NCBI RefSeq assembly: GCF_016648105.1
Contig: NZ_JACVVE010000030.1
Span: 1 to 64,000, forward strand
Reading direction: 5' to 3'
Length of the DNA: 64,000 bases
DNA from: Pseudomonas sp. S31
GTDB taxonomy: Bacteria; Pseudomonadota; Gammaproteobacteria; Pseudomonadales; Pseudomonadaceae
Shown: in pieces, positions 36,426-44,273 of the stretch
How the letters are laid out: the number at the start of each line of letters is the position of its first letter
Position numbering within the stretch: the first letter of the stretch is position 1
Made by a program: the position numbers and the translations under genes
The notes under the pieces: model-generated
Databases searched by the model: none
Told to the model about the DNA's origin: nothing
What the model saw: the letters and a program-made list of their open reading frames with translations, nothing else

Positions 36426-37346
36426 TCAACTGGCCTGCAACGCCCGCGGTCGCTGGCTGCGCAATTCATCCTGGGCCTCGCTCGCCGGTTGCAGTTGGAA
36501 GTCGAAGCGCACGCTGGCAAAGCGCCCTGCGATCCCGCTGCTGGGGTCTTCGCCCAGGATCACGTCACCCACCAGTCCGTCGCGGGTGGCGTGGGCGAAG
36601 TCGTCCCACAGGTACTGGTCGCCGGCCAGGTTGATCTGGGTGGTCAGGTGGCGGTGGCCAGGTGCGCAGATGAAGAAGTGAATGTGCGCCGGGCGCTGGC
36701 CATGGCGGCCCAGCAGGTCCAGGCATTGCTGGGTCGGCCCGTCGGGAGGGCAGCCATAGCCACTGGGTACGATGCTGCGTGCGCGGTAGCGGCCCTGGGC
36801 GTCGGTGCGGATGCGTCGGCGCAGGTTGTAGTCGCTCTGGCTGGAGTCGAAGTAGGAATACAAGCCCTGGGTATTGGCATGCCAGACGTCGACGATGGCG
36901 CCGGCGATCGGTTTGCCCTGCAGGTCCAGCACCTGGCCTTCGAGCAGCATCGGCATGCCGGGGTCGGTGCCGTCGTCCAGCCGGGCTTCGCCTTCGTGCA
37001 ACGGCGCGCCGGCCACGTACAGGGGACCTTCGATGGTGCGTGGCGTGCCGCCGACATGCCCGGCCTGCTGGTCGCGGGCGTCGCTGAGCAGGTCGAGGAA
37101 GTGCTCCAGGCCCAGGCCGGCCACCAGCAAACCGGCCTCGCCACGGCCGCCCAGGCGGTTCAGGTAGTCGACCGCCGACCAGAATTCGTCGTCGCTGATC
37201 TCGAGGTCTTCGATCAGCCGGGCGCAGTCCTGCAGCAGGCGCAGGACGATCTGTTTCACGCGCGGGTTGCCCTGTGCGCTGTGGGCGCCTGCGGCCTTTT
37301 CGAAGAACGCCAGCAGTTCGGCGGTATGAGCGATTTTTGCAGCCAT
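36426..37346 (-). CDS. catA: Catechol 1,2-dioxygenase
   Basis: A 306-residue intradiol dioxygenase that cleaves catechol to cis,cis-muconate using non-heme Fe(III). The four iron ligands are in place: Tyr163 (GLYSYFD), Tyr197 (VPSGYG), His221 and His223 (RPAHIHFF). The N-terminal helical dimerisation domain is present. The start is the ATG with a GAGGT ribosome-binding site; a GTG four codons upstream overlaps that site. It lies downstream of the phenol regulator, with its own sigma-54 promoter (37395-37410). It is probably an extra copy beside a catBCA locus elsewhere; muconate must be processed by genes outside this window. Confidence 0.96.
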   Translation of the reverse strand: MAAKIAHTAELLAFFEKAAGAHSAQGNPRVKQIVLRLLQDCARLIEDLEISDDEFWSAVDYLNRLGGRGEAGLLVAGLGLEHFLDLLSDARDQQAGHVGGTPRTIEGPLYVAGAPLHEGEARLDDGTDPGMPMLLEGQVLDLQGKPIAGAIVDVWHANTQGLYSYFDSSQSDYNLRRRIRTDAQGRYRARSIVPSGYGCPPDGPTQQCLDLLGRHGQRPAHIHFFICAPGHRHLTTQINLAGDQYLWDDFAHATRDGLVGDVILGEDPSSGIAGRFASVRFDFQLQPASEAQDELRSQRPRALQAS

Positions 37347-37394
37347 GGGATACCTCACAGGTCATTGTTGTTGTTTTTCCGGTGAAGTCGGTTT

Positions 37395-37410
37395 TGCAAA
37401 GCCGGTGCCA
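37395..37410 (-). promoter_or_regulatory. -24/-12 (sigma-54) promoter of catA
   Basis: The minus strand reads TGGCACC-GGCT-TTGCA, 11 of 12 consensus positions including the invariant GG and GC. The predicted start near 37384 gives a 38-base leader to the catA ATG. The match is as good as that of the phenol hydroxylase promoter. Confidence 0.85.
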
Positions 37411-37450
37411 GGTCGCCAACCCAGGCATTGCAGGGGCTCCAGGCGGTGGT

Positions 37451-37492
37451 CCGGGCAGGGCGGTGGATCATTTGATCAACACCGCCTGCCGG
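37451..37492. promoter_or_regulatory. Activator-type palindrome inside a GC hairpin, between the regulator gene and catA
   Basis: GTGGATCATTTGATCAAC (37463-37480) matches the hydroxylase upstream activator palindrome (39403-39420, read on the other strand) at 15 of 18 bases. It is framed by GC-rich arms (CCGGGCAGGGCGGTG and CACCGCCTGCCGG) that can pair. The DNA may be both the activator site for catA and a transcript hairpin at the 3' end of the regulator gene. No T-run follows. Confidence 0.65.
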
Positions 37493-37506
37493 CATTGCGC
37501 AAATGC

Positions 37507-39210
37507 TCAAGCCCTGCCTGGGGCCTCTTCGCCGGGTGCCTTCTTCAGCCGGTAGGCCAGGGCCGGGCGGGTCATGCCCAGCAGCCGCGCCGCTTCTGAG
37601 ACATTCTGCTGGCAGCGGGCCATGGCCTCCTGCATCAATGCACCTTCCACCGATTCGAGGCTGGTACCGCTGTCGATGATCTGCGCGACCCAGCCTGGCG
37701 CGCCAGGACCACTGTCGGCGACCAGGCGGCCATCGTTGCCCAAACCGATGCTCTCGTCGATGGCCGGGGCCTGGGGGAAAAGGGCATCCACGGCGATGCT
37801 CTGGTTGTCGTCAGTGATGATCACGCCGCGCTCCATGAGGTTTTCCAACTCGCGGATGTTGCCTGGCCATTCGTACTGTAGGCAGGCTTGCATTGCCCTG
37901 TCGCTGAGCCCCCGAGTCTTCTTGCCATAGCTTTCGTGCAGGCGGCCGAGGAAGTGCTCGATGAGCAGTGGAATGTCTTCGCGGCGTTCGCGCAGGGCAG
38001 GGATGCGCACTGGGAATACGTTCAGTCGGTAGAACAGGTCGGCGCGAAAACGACCTTGCTTGACCGCCTGTTCAAGGTCTTCGTGGGTGGCGGCGATGAC
38101 CCGCACATCGACCTGGCGGGTACGGGTGTCGCCCACCCGCTCCAGTTCGCCCTCCTGCAGCACGCGCAGCAGGCTGGCCTGGGCGCGCGGCGTCAGTTCG
38201 ACGATTTCATCGAGGAACAGCGTGCCGCCGTTGGCCCGCTCGAAGCGGCCCATGCGCGCCTGCTGGGCGCCGGTGTAGGCACCTTTCTCGACGCCGAACA
38301 GTTCGGCCTCGATCAGGTCGGGTGGGATCGTCGCGCAGTTGAGGGCCACGAACGGCGCGCCGGCGCGTTCGCTGCGCAGGTGCAGGCTGCGGGCGATCAC
38401 TTCCTTGCCCACTCCGGTTTCGCCCAGCAGCAGCACCGAGGCCTTGCCGGTGGCGACCTTGTCGATCAAGGTGCAGCAGCGCCGATACACCGCCGAGTCA
38501 CCGATGCCATAGAACTGCCCGGCCGCGTACTGCAGGCGCTGGCGCAGGTTGGCCACCTGCACCTGCAGGCTCTGCAGCTCGTCGATGATCGGGTCGCTCT
38601 GAAAGTAGCGCATGAACTCATCGGCATCTTCCCACTGCTCGACGGGCTTGCCGATGATGCGGCATTCGGCACCGCCGCAGCCCCGGCAGCTGACTTCCTT
38701 GTACAGCACCTGGCGGCCGAGGAAGAACGAGCTGTAGCTGATCGCATAGCCCAGCAGCATCCAGCAGATCGGCTGGTCGGAGTGCAGGTTCTCGAGCTGG
38801 CAGTTTTCTACCTCGTACGAGTCCTGCCACTGGATATCGGCGTAGAAGTGGCCGCTCTCCAGGTCGATCTCCAATTGCAGTGGACGGGCCTTGACCATGC
38901 CCTTGAGCGAGTGCAACTGCGGGCCGATGAAGAACATCTCGACCGGGTTGCCGTTGGGCCGCAGCTTGCGCGCAAGCTCGGCATCCTTGAGCCCGGACTG
39001 GTAGCCCAGGCGCAGGAAGAAGCCTTTGGCCCGTTCGACCCCGAGCATTTCGATCAGCTCGCGGCGCATGCTCGCCATCACCGCGGCCTGGACCAGCAGC
39101 ATGCGTTGTTCGTCCAGCCAGATCTTGCCTTCGGTGCCGAGAAAGCGCACCCGCTCGGTGAGGTCCTTCAAGGCCGGTGCCGGTTCAGGTGCCCGGTACT
39201 GGGTGATCAT
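37507..39210 (-). CDS. dmpR: DmpR/XylR-type sigma-54 activator of phenol degradation
   Basis: A 567-residue activator. The N-terminal sensor (V4R-type) domain carries [23 protein letters not shown] and the zinc cysteines CRGCGGAEC of phenol/toluene-sensing regulators. A linker follows, then an AAA+ domain with Walker A GETGVGKE and the sigma-54 contact loop GAYTGA, then a Fis-type helix-turn-helix ([22 protein letters not shown]) at the C-terminus. DmpR itself is about 563 residues, which supports the ATG at 39210 (AAGGGG site eight bases upstream) over longer frames. Phenol binding relieves repression of the ATPase by the sensor. It is divergent from the hydroxylase genes and upstream of catA. 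The exact effector range cannot be read from sequence. Confidence 0.94.
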   Translation of the reverse strand: MITQYRAPEPAPALKDLTERVRFLGTEGKIWLDEQRMLLVQAAVMASMRRELIEMLGVERAKGFFLRLGYQSGLKDAELARKLRPNGNPVEMFFIGPQLHSLKGMVKARPLQLEIDLESGHFYADIQWQDSYEVENCQLENLHSDQPICWMLLGYAISYSSFFLGRQVLYKEVSCRGCGGAECRIIGKPVEQWEDADEFMRYFQSDPIIDELQSLQVQVANLRQRLQYAAGQFYGIGDSAVYRRCCTLIDKVATGKASVLLLGETGVGKEVIARSLHLRSERAGAPFVALNCATIPPDLIEAELFGVEKGAYTGAQQARMGRFERANGGTLFLDEIVELTPRAQASLLRVLQEGELERVGDTRTRQVDVRVIAATHEDLEQAVKQGRFRADLFYRLNVFPVRIPALRERREDIPLLIEHFLGRLHESYGKKTRGLSDRAMQACLQYEWPGNIRELENLMERGVIITDDNQSIAVDALFPQAPAIDESIGLGNDGRLVADSGPGAPGWVAQIIDSGTSLESVEGALMQEAMARCQQNVSEAARLLGMTRPALAYRLKKAPGEEAPGRA

Positions 39211-39402
39211 AGGTAGCGCCCCTTGATTGTAGTTGTATGGGGTTTCGGCATGGGCCCGCTCAGGCTGGCGGGTTTCGTTCATGCCGAGGAGGCCTGGGTG
39301 TGCACGCATGGGCCGTCCTGTCCTTTCTAAAACCGCCTGAAAGCCAGGCAAAAGTCAATCGCCGGGTGAATGGGTCATTTGCTGCATCGTCGCGATCAGG
39401 CA

Positions 39403-39420
39403 TTGATCAAATGATCAATC
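39403..39420. promoter_or_regulatory. Upstream activator sequence of the phenol hydroxylase promoter
   Basis: ATTGATCA-AA-TGATCAAT is a palindrome with eight-base arms, of the DmpR/XylR-family type. It lies 120 bp upstream of the -24 element. Only one full copy is seen; the classic Po promoter has two. Confidence 0.8.
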
Positions 39421-39497
39421 TGCCGCGAGCACAGGGTGGCCGACAGCCCTCTGGATGCGCCCTGGGTGGCCAGGCTCCTGATTTAAAAGTCAATTTT

Positions 39498-39510
39498 TAT
39501 CAATTGGTTA
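39498..39510. promoter_or_regulatory. IHF-type site in the phenol hydroxylase promoter
   Basis: TATCAATTGGTTA matches WATCAR-N4-TTR exactly. It lies between the activator palindrome and the sigma-54 promoter, the standard place for IHF in XylR/DmpR-type promoters. Confidence 0.72.
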
Positions 39511-39539
39511 TGAGCTATGCCCACGAGGTTTTTACGGCC

Positions 39540-39555
39540 TGGCACAGCTGTTGCT
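39540..39555 (+). promoter_or_regulatory. -24/-12 (sigma-54) promoter of the phenol hydroxylase operon
   Basis: TGGCACA-GCTG-TTGCT matches the sigma-54 consensus at nearly all positions with correct spacing. Transcription should begin near 39566. This leaves a 24-base leader to the ATG at 39590 and only nine bases to the ATG at 39575, which helps to choose the dmpK start. Confidence 0.9.
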
Positions 39556-39589
39556 CTGATCCCATCGAGCCCAGATGGAGCAACTCACC

Positions 39590-39847
39590 ATGACCCCAGC
39601 CACTTCGTCATTCGAGCAAATGCCGCGTTACGTTCGCGTTCGCAGCGAGCCGGGCGCCGCCTTCGTCGAATTCGACTTCGCCATTGGCTACCCGGACCTG
39701 TTCGTCGAGCTGGTCCTGCCAGCAGCGGCCTTCGCCAGTTTCTGCGAGCACAACCAGGTGCAGCACATGGACGCGACGATGGCCGCTGCCGTCGACGCCG
39801 ACATGCTCAAGTGGCGCTACGGCGAAGGCCGCGACCAGGACGACTGA
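39590..39847 (+). CDS. dmpK: Phenol hydroxylase assembly subunit P0 (DmpK type)
   Basis: An 85-residue small protein first in the operon, of the phenol hydroxylase P0 family (PRYVRVRSEPGAAFVEFDFAIGYPDLFVELVLP). In the dmp system DmpK is not needed for catalysis in vitro but helps assemble active, iron-loaded hydroxylase. The start is the ATG with GGAG nine bases upstream; the alternative ATG five codons earlier would have almost no leader after the sigma-54 start point. Confidence 0.92.
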   Translation: MTPATSSFEQMPRYVRVRSEPGAAFVEFDFAIGYPDLFVELVLPAAAFASFCEHNQVQHMDATMAAAVDADMLKWRYGEGRDQDD

Positions 39848-39896
39848 GGCGCTGCGCTGCAGCCTTGCCCACAACAACAACTACAGGACGCCTTGC

Positions 39897-40892
39897 ATGA
39901 GCATTGAAATCAAGACGGCTACCGTCGAGCCGATCCGCCAGACCTTCAGCCATACCCGTCGGCGCTTCGGCGACAAGCCTGCCAGCCGCTACCAGGAGGC
40001 CAGCTTCGACATCGAGGCGGCGACCAACTTCCACTACCGCCCGCTGTGGCAGCCCGACAAACTGCTCAACGACCCCACCCGCACCGCCGTGCGCATGGCC
40101 GACTGGTACGTGGTCAGCGACCCGCGCCAGTACTACTACGGCGCCTACGTGCAGGCCCGGGCGCGCATGCAGGAAAACGCCGAGCACAGCTTCGGCTTCT
40201 GCGAGAAACGCGAGCTGCTGGCCAACCTGCCGGCACCACTGCGCGCCTCGATCGCCCACCTGCTGCTGCCGCTGCGCCACGCCGAGCTCGGCGCCAACAT
40301 GAACAACAGCGGCATTGCCGCCGACGCCTTCGGCACCAGCGTGACGCAGATGCACATGTTCCACGCCATGGACCGCCTGGCCATCGCCCAGTACCTGTCG
40401 CGCATCGGCCTGCTGCTGGAGGACGACGGCCTGGCACTGCTCGCCGAGGCCAAGCAGCGCTGGCTCGATGAGCCGGCTTGGCAGGGCCTGCGCCGCTACG
40501 TCGAAGACACCCTGGTGGTGCGCGACTGGTTCGAGCTGACCTTGGCCCAGAACCTGGTCAGCGATGGCTTGTTGTATCCGCTGCTGTTCGAGCGTTTCGA
40601 CGACCAGCTGGCGATGGCCGGCGCTGCCCCGGTCAGCATGCTCACCGAATTCATGCGCCTGTGGTTCGGTGAAAGCCAGCGCTGGGTCGATGCGCTGGTC
40701 AAGACCGTCACCGCGGCCAGCCCGGAAAACCAGCAACTGATCGATGGCTGGGTCGGCCATTGGCGCGGTCGCGCGTTGGCAGCCTTGCGCCCACTGGCCG
40801 ACCTCGGCCCAGGCCGTGATGCCCTCGATGCCGTGGACACCGCCTTTGGCGCCCGCCTGGCGAAACTCGGCCTGAACGGAGCGTGCGCATGA
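39897..40892 (+). CDS. dmpL: Phenol hydroxylase beta subunit P1 (DmpL type)
   Basis: A 331-residue structural beta subunit of the (alpha-beta-gamma)2 hydroxylase. It has the fold of the large subunit but lacks the two EXXH iron motifs. Recognisable segments are RTFSHTRRRFGDKPASRYQEASFDIEAATNFHYRPLW-like text near the N-terminus and NMNNSGIAADAFGTSVTQ in the core. It follows dmpK by 49 bp, and its stop overlaps the dmpM start (ATGA). Confidence 0.95.
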   Translation: MSIEIKTATVEPIRQTFSHTRRRFGDKPASRYQEASFDIEAATNFHYRPLWQPDKLLNDPTRTAVRMADWYVVSDPRQYYYGAYVQARARMQENAEHSFGFCEKRELLANLPAPLRASIAHLLLPLRHAELGANMNNSGIAADAFGTSVTQMHMFHAMDRLAIAQYLSRIGLLLEDDGLALLAEAKQRWLDEPAWQGLRRYVEDTLVVRDWFELTLAQNLVSDGLLYPLLFERFDDQLAMAGAAPVSMLTEFMRLWFGESQRWVDALVKTVTAASPENQQLIDGWVGHWRGRALAALRPLADLGPGRDALDAVDTAFGARLAKLGLNGACA

Positions 40893-41158
40893 CTTCCCTC
40901 GTCTACATCGCCTTCCAGGACAACGACAGCGCCCGCTACATCGTCGAGGCCATCACCCAGGACAACCCCCATGCCGAGGTGCAGCACCAGCCAGCGATGA
41001 TCCGCGTGCAGGCCGAAGGCCGTCTGGAAATCCACCGCGCCACGGTGGAGGAAAAGCTCGGCCGCGAATGGGACGTGCAGGAAATGCTGATCGACGTGAT
41101 CACCCTCGGCGGCAACGTCGAGGAAGACGAAGACTGCTTCGCCCTGCACTGGAACTGA
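40889..41158 (+). CDS. dmpM: Phenol hydroxylase regulatory (effector) subunit P2 (DmpM type)
   Basis: An 89-residue cofactorless coupling protein of the MmoB/DmpM family (SLVYIAFQDNDSARYIVEAITQDNP). It binds the hydroxylase and tunes oxygen activation and substrate access. It overlaps dmpL by four bases. The acidic tail (EEDEDCFALHW) is usual for the family. Confidence 0.95.
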   Translation: MTSLVYIAFQDNDSARYIVEAITQDNPHAEVQHQPAMIRVQAEGRLEIHRATVEEKLGREWDVQEMLIDVITLGGNVEEDEDCFALHWN

Positions 41159-41190
41159 TCCGTACAACGACAAGAATCCGGAGAACCACC

Positions 41191-42705
41191 ATGGCCGCCA
41201 AACGCCTGAACCAGAAAGACAAGTACCGCTGCCTGACCCGTGACCTGGGCTGGGAGCCGAGCTACCAGACCAAGGAGGACATCTACCCCTACGAGCACTT
41301 CGAAGGGATCAAGATCACCGACTGGGACAAGTGGGAAGACCCGTTCCGCCTGACCATGGACGCCTACTGGAAGTACCAGGCCGAGAAGGAAAAGAAGCTC
41401 TATGCGATCTTCGACGCCTTCGCCCAGAACAACGGCCACCAGAACATCTCCGATGCGCGCTACGTCAATGCCCTGAAGCTGTTCCTGAGCGGCGTCACGC
41501 CGCTGGAATACCAGGCCTACCAGGGCTTCGCCCGCGTCGGCCGGCACTTCGGCGGTGCCGGCGCGCGGGTCGCCTGCCAGATGCAGGCGATCGACGAACT
41601 GCGTCACGTGCAGACCCAGGTGCACGCGATGAGCCACTACAACAAGCACTTCAACGGCCTGCACGACTTCGCCCACATGCACGACCGGGTGTGGTTCCTC
41701 TCGGTGCCCAAGTCGTTCTTCGAGGATGCCCGTACCGCCGGCCCGTTCGAATTCCTCACGGCCATCTCGTTCTCGTTCGAGTACGTGCTGACCAACCTGC
41801 TGTTCGTGCCGTTCATGTCTGGCGCCGCCTACAACGGCGACATGGCCACGGTGACCTTCGGTTTCTCGGCGCAGTCCGACGAAGCCCGGCACATGACCCT
41901 GGGGCTGGAGGTGATCAAGTTCCTGCTCGAACAGCACGAGGACAACGTGCCGATCGTCCAGCGCTGGATCGACAAATGGTTCTGGCGCGGCTACCGCCTG
42001 CTGACCCTGGTCGGGATGATGATGGACTACATGCTGCCGAACAAGGTCATGTCCTGGGCCGAGGCCTGGGAGGTGTACTTCGAGCAGGCCGGTGGCGCGC
42101 TGTTCAAGGACCTGGAGCGCTACGGCATCCGCCCACCCAAGTACGTCGAGCAGACCATCATCGGCAAGGAGCACATCACCCACCAGGCCTGGTCGATCTT
42201 CTACCAGTACAGCCAGGCCACCAACTTCCACACCTGGATCCCCACCGACGAGGAACTGGACTGGCTGTCGGCCAAGTACCCGGACACCTTCGACCGCTAC
42301 TACCGGCCGCGCTACGAGCACTGGCGCGAGTTGCAGGCGCGCGGCGAGCGCTTCTACAACCCGACCCTGCCGATGCTGTGCCAGATCTGCCAGATCCCCC
42401 TGGCGTTCACCGAGCCGGACAATCCCACCCAACTCAGCCATCGCAGCCTGGTGCATGAAGGCGAGCGTTACCACTTCTGCTCCGACGGCTGCTGCGACAT
42501 CTTCGCCCACGAGCCGGAGAAGTACGTCCAGGCCTGGCTGCCGGTGCACCAGATTCTCCAAGGCAACTGCGGCGGCGGCGACGTCGAGGCGGTGGTGCGC
42601 GACTACTACAACATCGACCCCGGCCAGGACAACTTCGAATACCAGGGCTCGCCCGAGGAGCAACGCTGGCAGGCGCTGCGTAGCGCCGAGCGCAAGGCTG
42701 GTTGA
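41191..42705 (+). CDS. dmpN: Phenol hydroxylase alpha subunit P3 (diiron oxygenase, DmpN type)
   Basis: A 504-residue catalytic subunit. The carboxylate-bridged diiron site is complete: Glu106, Glu136 and His139 in the first half (DELRH), Glu197, Glu231 and His234 in the second (DEARH). The C-terminal zinc-binding YHS-type part holds MLCQICQIPL and HFCSDGCCDIF. It hydroxylates phenol (and often methylphenols) to catechols using O2 and electrons from DmpP. All active-site ligands and the full length indicate a working enzyme. Confidence 0.97.
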   Translation: MAAKRLNQKDKYRCLTRDLGWEPSYQTKEDIYPYEHFEGIKITDWDKWEDPFRLTMDAYWKYQAEKEKKLYAIFDAFAQNNGHQNISDARYVNALKLFLSGVTPLEYQAYQGFARVGRHFGGAGARVACQMQAIDELRHVQTQVHAMSHYNKHFNGLHDFAHMHDRVWFLSVPKSFFEDARTAGPFEFLTAISFSFEYVLTNLLFVPFMSGAAYNGDMATVTFGFSAQSDEARHMTLGLEVIKFLLEQHEDNVPIVQRWIDKWFWRGYRLLTLVGMMMDYMLPNKVMSWAEAWEVYFEQAGGALFKDLERYGIRPPKYVEQTIIGKEHITHQAWSIFYQYSQATNFHTWIPTDEELDWLSAKYPDTFDRYYRPRYEHWRELQARGERFYNPTLPMLCQICQIPLAFTEPDNPTQLSHRSLVHEGERYHFCSDGCCDIFAHEPEKYVQAWLPVHQILQGNCGGGDVEAVVRDYYNIDPGQDNFEYQGSPEEQRWQALRSAERKAG

Positions 42706-42762
42706 TCGCCATCCGGGGCGGCGGGTGCCGCCCCGGCCCTACAAGAACAAGAGGACACCGTC

Positions 42763-43122
42763 ATGCCCGTGACCGCCATTGGCACCTACACTGCCCAACC
42801 CCTGGATCGCCAGGCCAATTTCCACGGCGCCCAGCTGGTCTACCTGTGCTGGGAAAACCACCTGCTGTTCTGCGCGCCGTTCACCCTGCCGGTCGACCCG
42901 GCGCTGCCCTTCGCCGACTTCATCGAGCAGGTGGTCAAGCCGGCCATCGCCCTGCACCCCGATGCCGCCCAGGTGGACTTCGCCGCCGCGCGCTGGCGCC
43001 TGGACGAACAATCGTTCACACCCGATCCAGCGCGGGGCCTGGCTGCCAACGGCGTCGTTCACAAAAGCCTGCTGCACCTGCACACCCCCGGCCTCGAAGG
43101 CCTGGGTGGCAGCTGCAACTGA
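42763..43122 (+). CDS. dmpO: Phenol hydroxylase gamma subunit P4 (DmpO type)
   Basis: A 119-residue gamma subunit of the hydroxylase (AIGTYTAQPLDRQANFHGAQLVYLCWENHLLFCAPF near the start). It is needed for the stable (alpha-beta-gamma)2 complex. It lies 57 bp after dmpN and 11 bp before dmpP, with an AAGAGGA ribosome-binding site. Confidence 0.94.
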   Translation: MPVTAIGTYTAQPLDRQANFHGAQLVYLCWENHLLFCAPFTLPVDPALPFADFIEQVVKPAIALHPDAAQVDFAAARWRLDEQSFTPDPARGLAANGVVHKSLLHLHTPGLEGLGGSCN

Positions 43123-43133
43123 GGAGCCGCGCC

Positions 43134-44195
43134 ATGAGCTACCAAGTCACGATCGAACCCACCGGCGAACAGATCGAAGTCGAAGAGGGCCAGACCCTGC
43201 TCCAGGCCGCCCTGCGCCAAGGGGTATGGTTGCCCTTCGCCTGCGGCCATGGCACCTGCGCCACCTGCAAGTGCCAGGTGCTCGAAGGCGAGGTGGACAT
43301 CGGCGCCGCTTCGCCCTTCGCCCTGATGGACATGGAGCGCGAGGAGGGCAAGGTGCTGGCCTGCTGCGCCATCCCCCAGAGCGACCTGGTGATCGAGGCC
43401 GACATCGACGTCGACCCGGACTTCGCCGGCCTGCCGGTGCAGGACTATCGCGCAACGGTCACCCAGCTGGTGGAGTTGTCGCCGACCATCCGCGGTGTGC
43501 ACCTCAAGCTCGACCGGCCCATGGCATTCCAGGCCGGGCAGTACATCAACCTGCAACTGCCAGGCATCGAGGGCACACGGGCGTTTTCCCTGGCCAACCC
43601 GCCGGGCCGGGCCGACGAAGTCGAACTGCACGTGCGCCTGGTCGAAGGCGGGCTCGCCACCAGCCACATCCACCAGCAGTTGCAGGTGGGCGATGCGGTG
43701 GAGCTGTCCGGGCCCTACGGGCAGTTCTTCGTGCGCAGCACGCAACCGGGCAACCTGATCTTCATCGCCGGCGGTTCGGGGCTGTCCAGCCCGCAATCGA
43801 TGATTCTCGACCTGCTGGCCCAGGGCGATACCCGGCAGATGACCCTGTTCCAGGGCGCACGCACCCGCGCCGAGCTGTACAACCACGATCTGTTCGTCGC
43901 GCTGGCCGCCCAGTTCGCCAACTTCAGCTACGTGCCAGCTTTGAGCCAGGCCGGTGACGACGATGCCTGGCAGGGCTTTCGTGGCTACGTGCACGACGCG
44001 GCCAAGGCCCATTTCGATGGCCGCTTCACCGGCCACAAGGCCTACCTGTGCGGCCCGCCACCGATGATCGACGCCGCCATCACCTGCCTGATGCAGGGCC
44101 GTCTGTTCGAACGCGACATCTTCATGGAGCGCTTCTACAGCGCCGCCGACGGTGCCGGCGAAGGCCAGCGTTCGGCCCTGTTCAAGCGCATCTGA
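43134..44195 (+). CDS. dmpP: Phenol hydroxylase reductase P5 (DmpP type)
   Basis: A 353-residue electron-transfer subunit. An N-terminal plant-type 2Fe-2S ferredoxin domain has ligands Cys37, Cys42, Cys45 and Cys77. A FAD domain follows (RAFSLANPPG), then an NAD(P)H domain (FIAGGSGLSSPQSMILDLL). It passes electrons from NADH to the diiron site. 353 residues equals the length of the archetypal DmpP. The start is the ATG preceded by GAGGAG. Confidence 0.96.
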   Translation: MSYQVTIEPTGEQIEVEEGQTLLQAALRQGVWLPFACGHGTCATCKCQVLEGEVDIGAASPFALMDMEREEGKVLACCAIPQSDLVIEADIDVDPDFAGLPVQDYRATVTQLVELSPTIRGVHLKLDRPMAFQAGQYINLQLPGIEGTRAFSLANPPGRADEVELHVRLVEGGLATSHIHQQLQVGDAVELSGPYGQFFVRSTQPGNLIFIAGGSGLSSPQSMILDLLAQGDTRQMTLFQGARTRAELYNHDLFVALAAQFANFSYVPALSQAGDDDAWQGFRGYVHDAAKAHFDGRFTGHKAYLCGPPPMIDAAITCLMQGRLFERDIFMERFYSAADGAGEGQRSALFKRI

Positions 44196-44273
44196 ACCTG
44201 ATAGCCGGGTACCTCGCCAGGGGCGGGGTGCCCAGGTGCACCCGACCGATAACAACAACAAAGGTTGACCTGT

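Noticed and set aside
39211-39402. A second activator palindrome before the phenol hydroxylase promoter
   Set aside because: Only the site at 39403-39420 has intact arms; GATCA-like fragments near 39393 are too short to call.
40936-42663. 575-codon minus-strand frame opposite dmpM/dmpN
   Set aside because: Translation is a low-complexity antisense of the hydroxylase alpha subunit; no motif.
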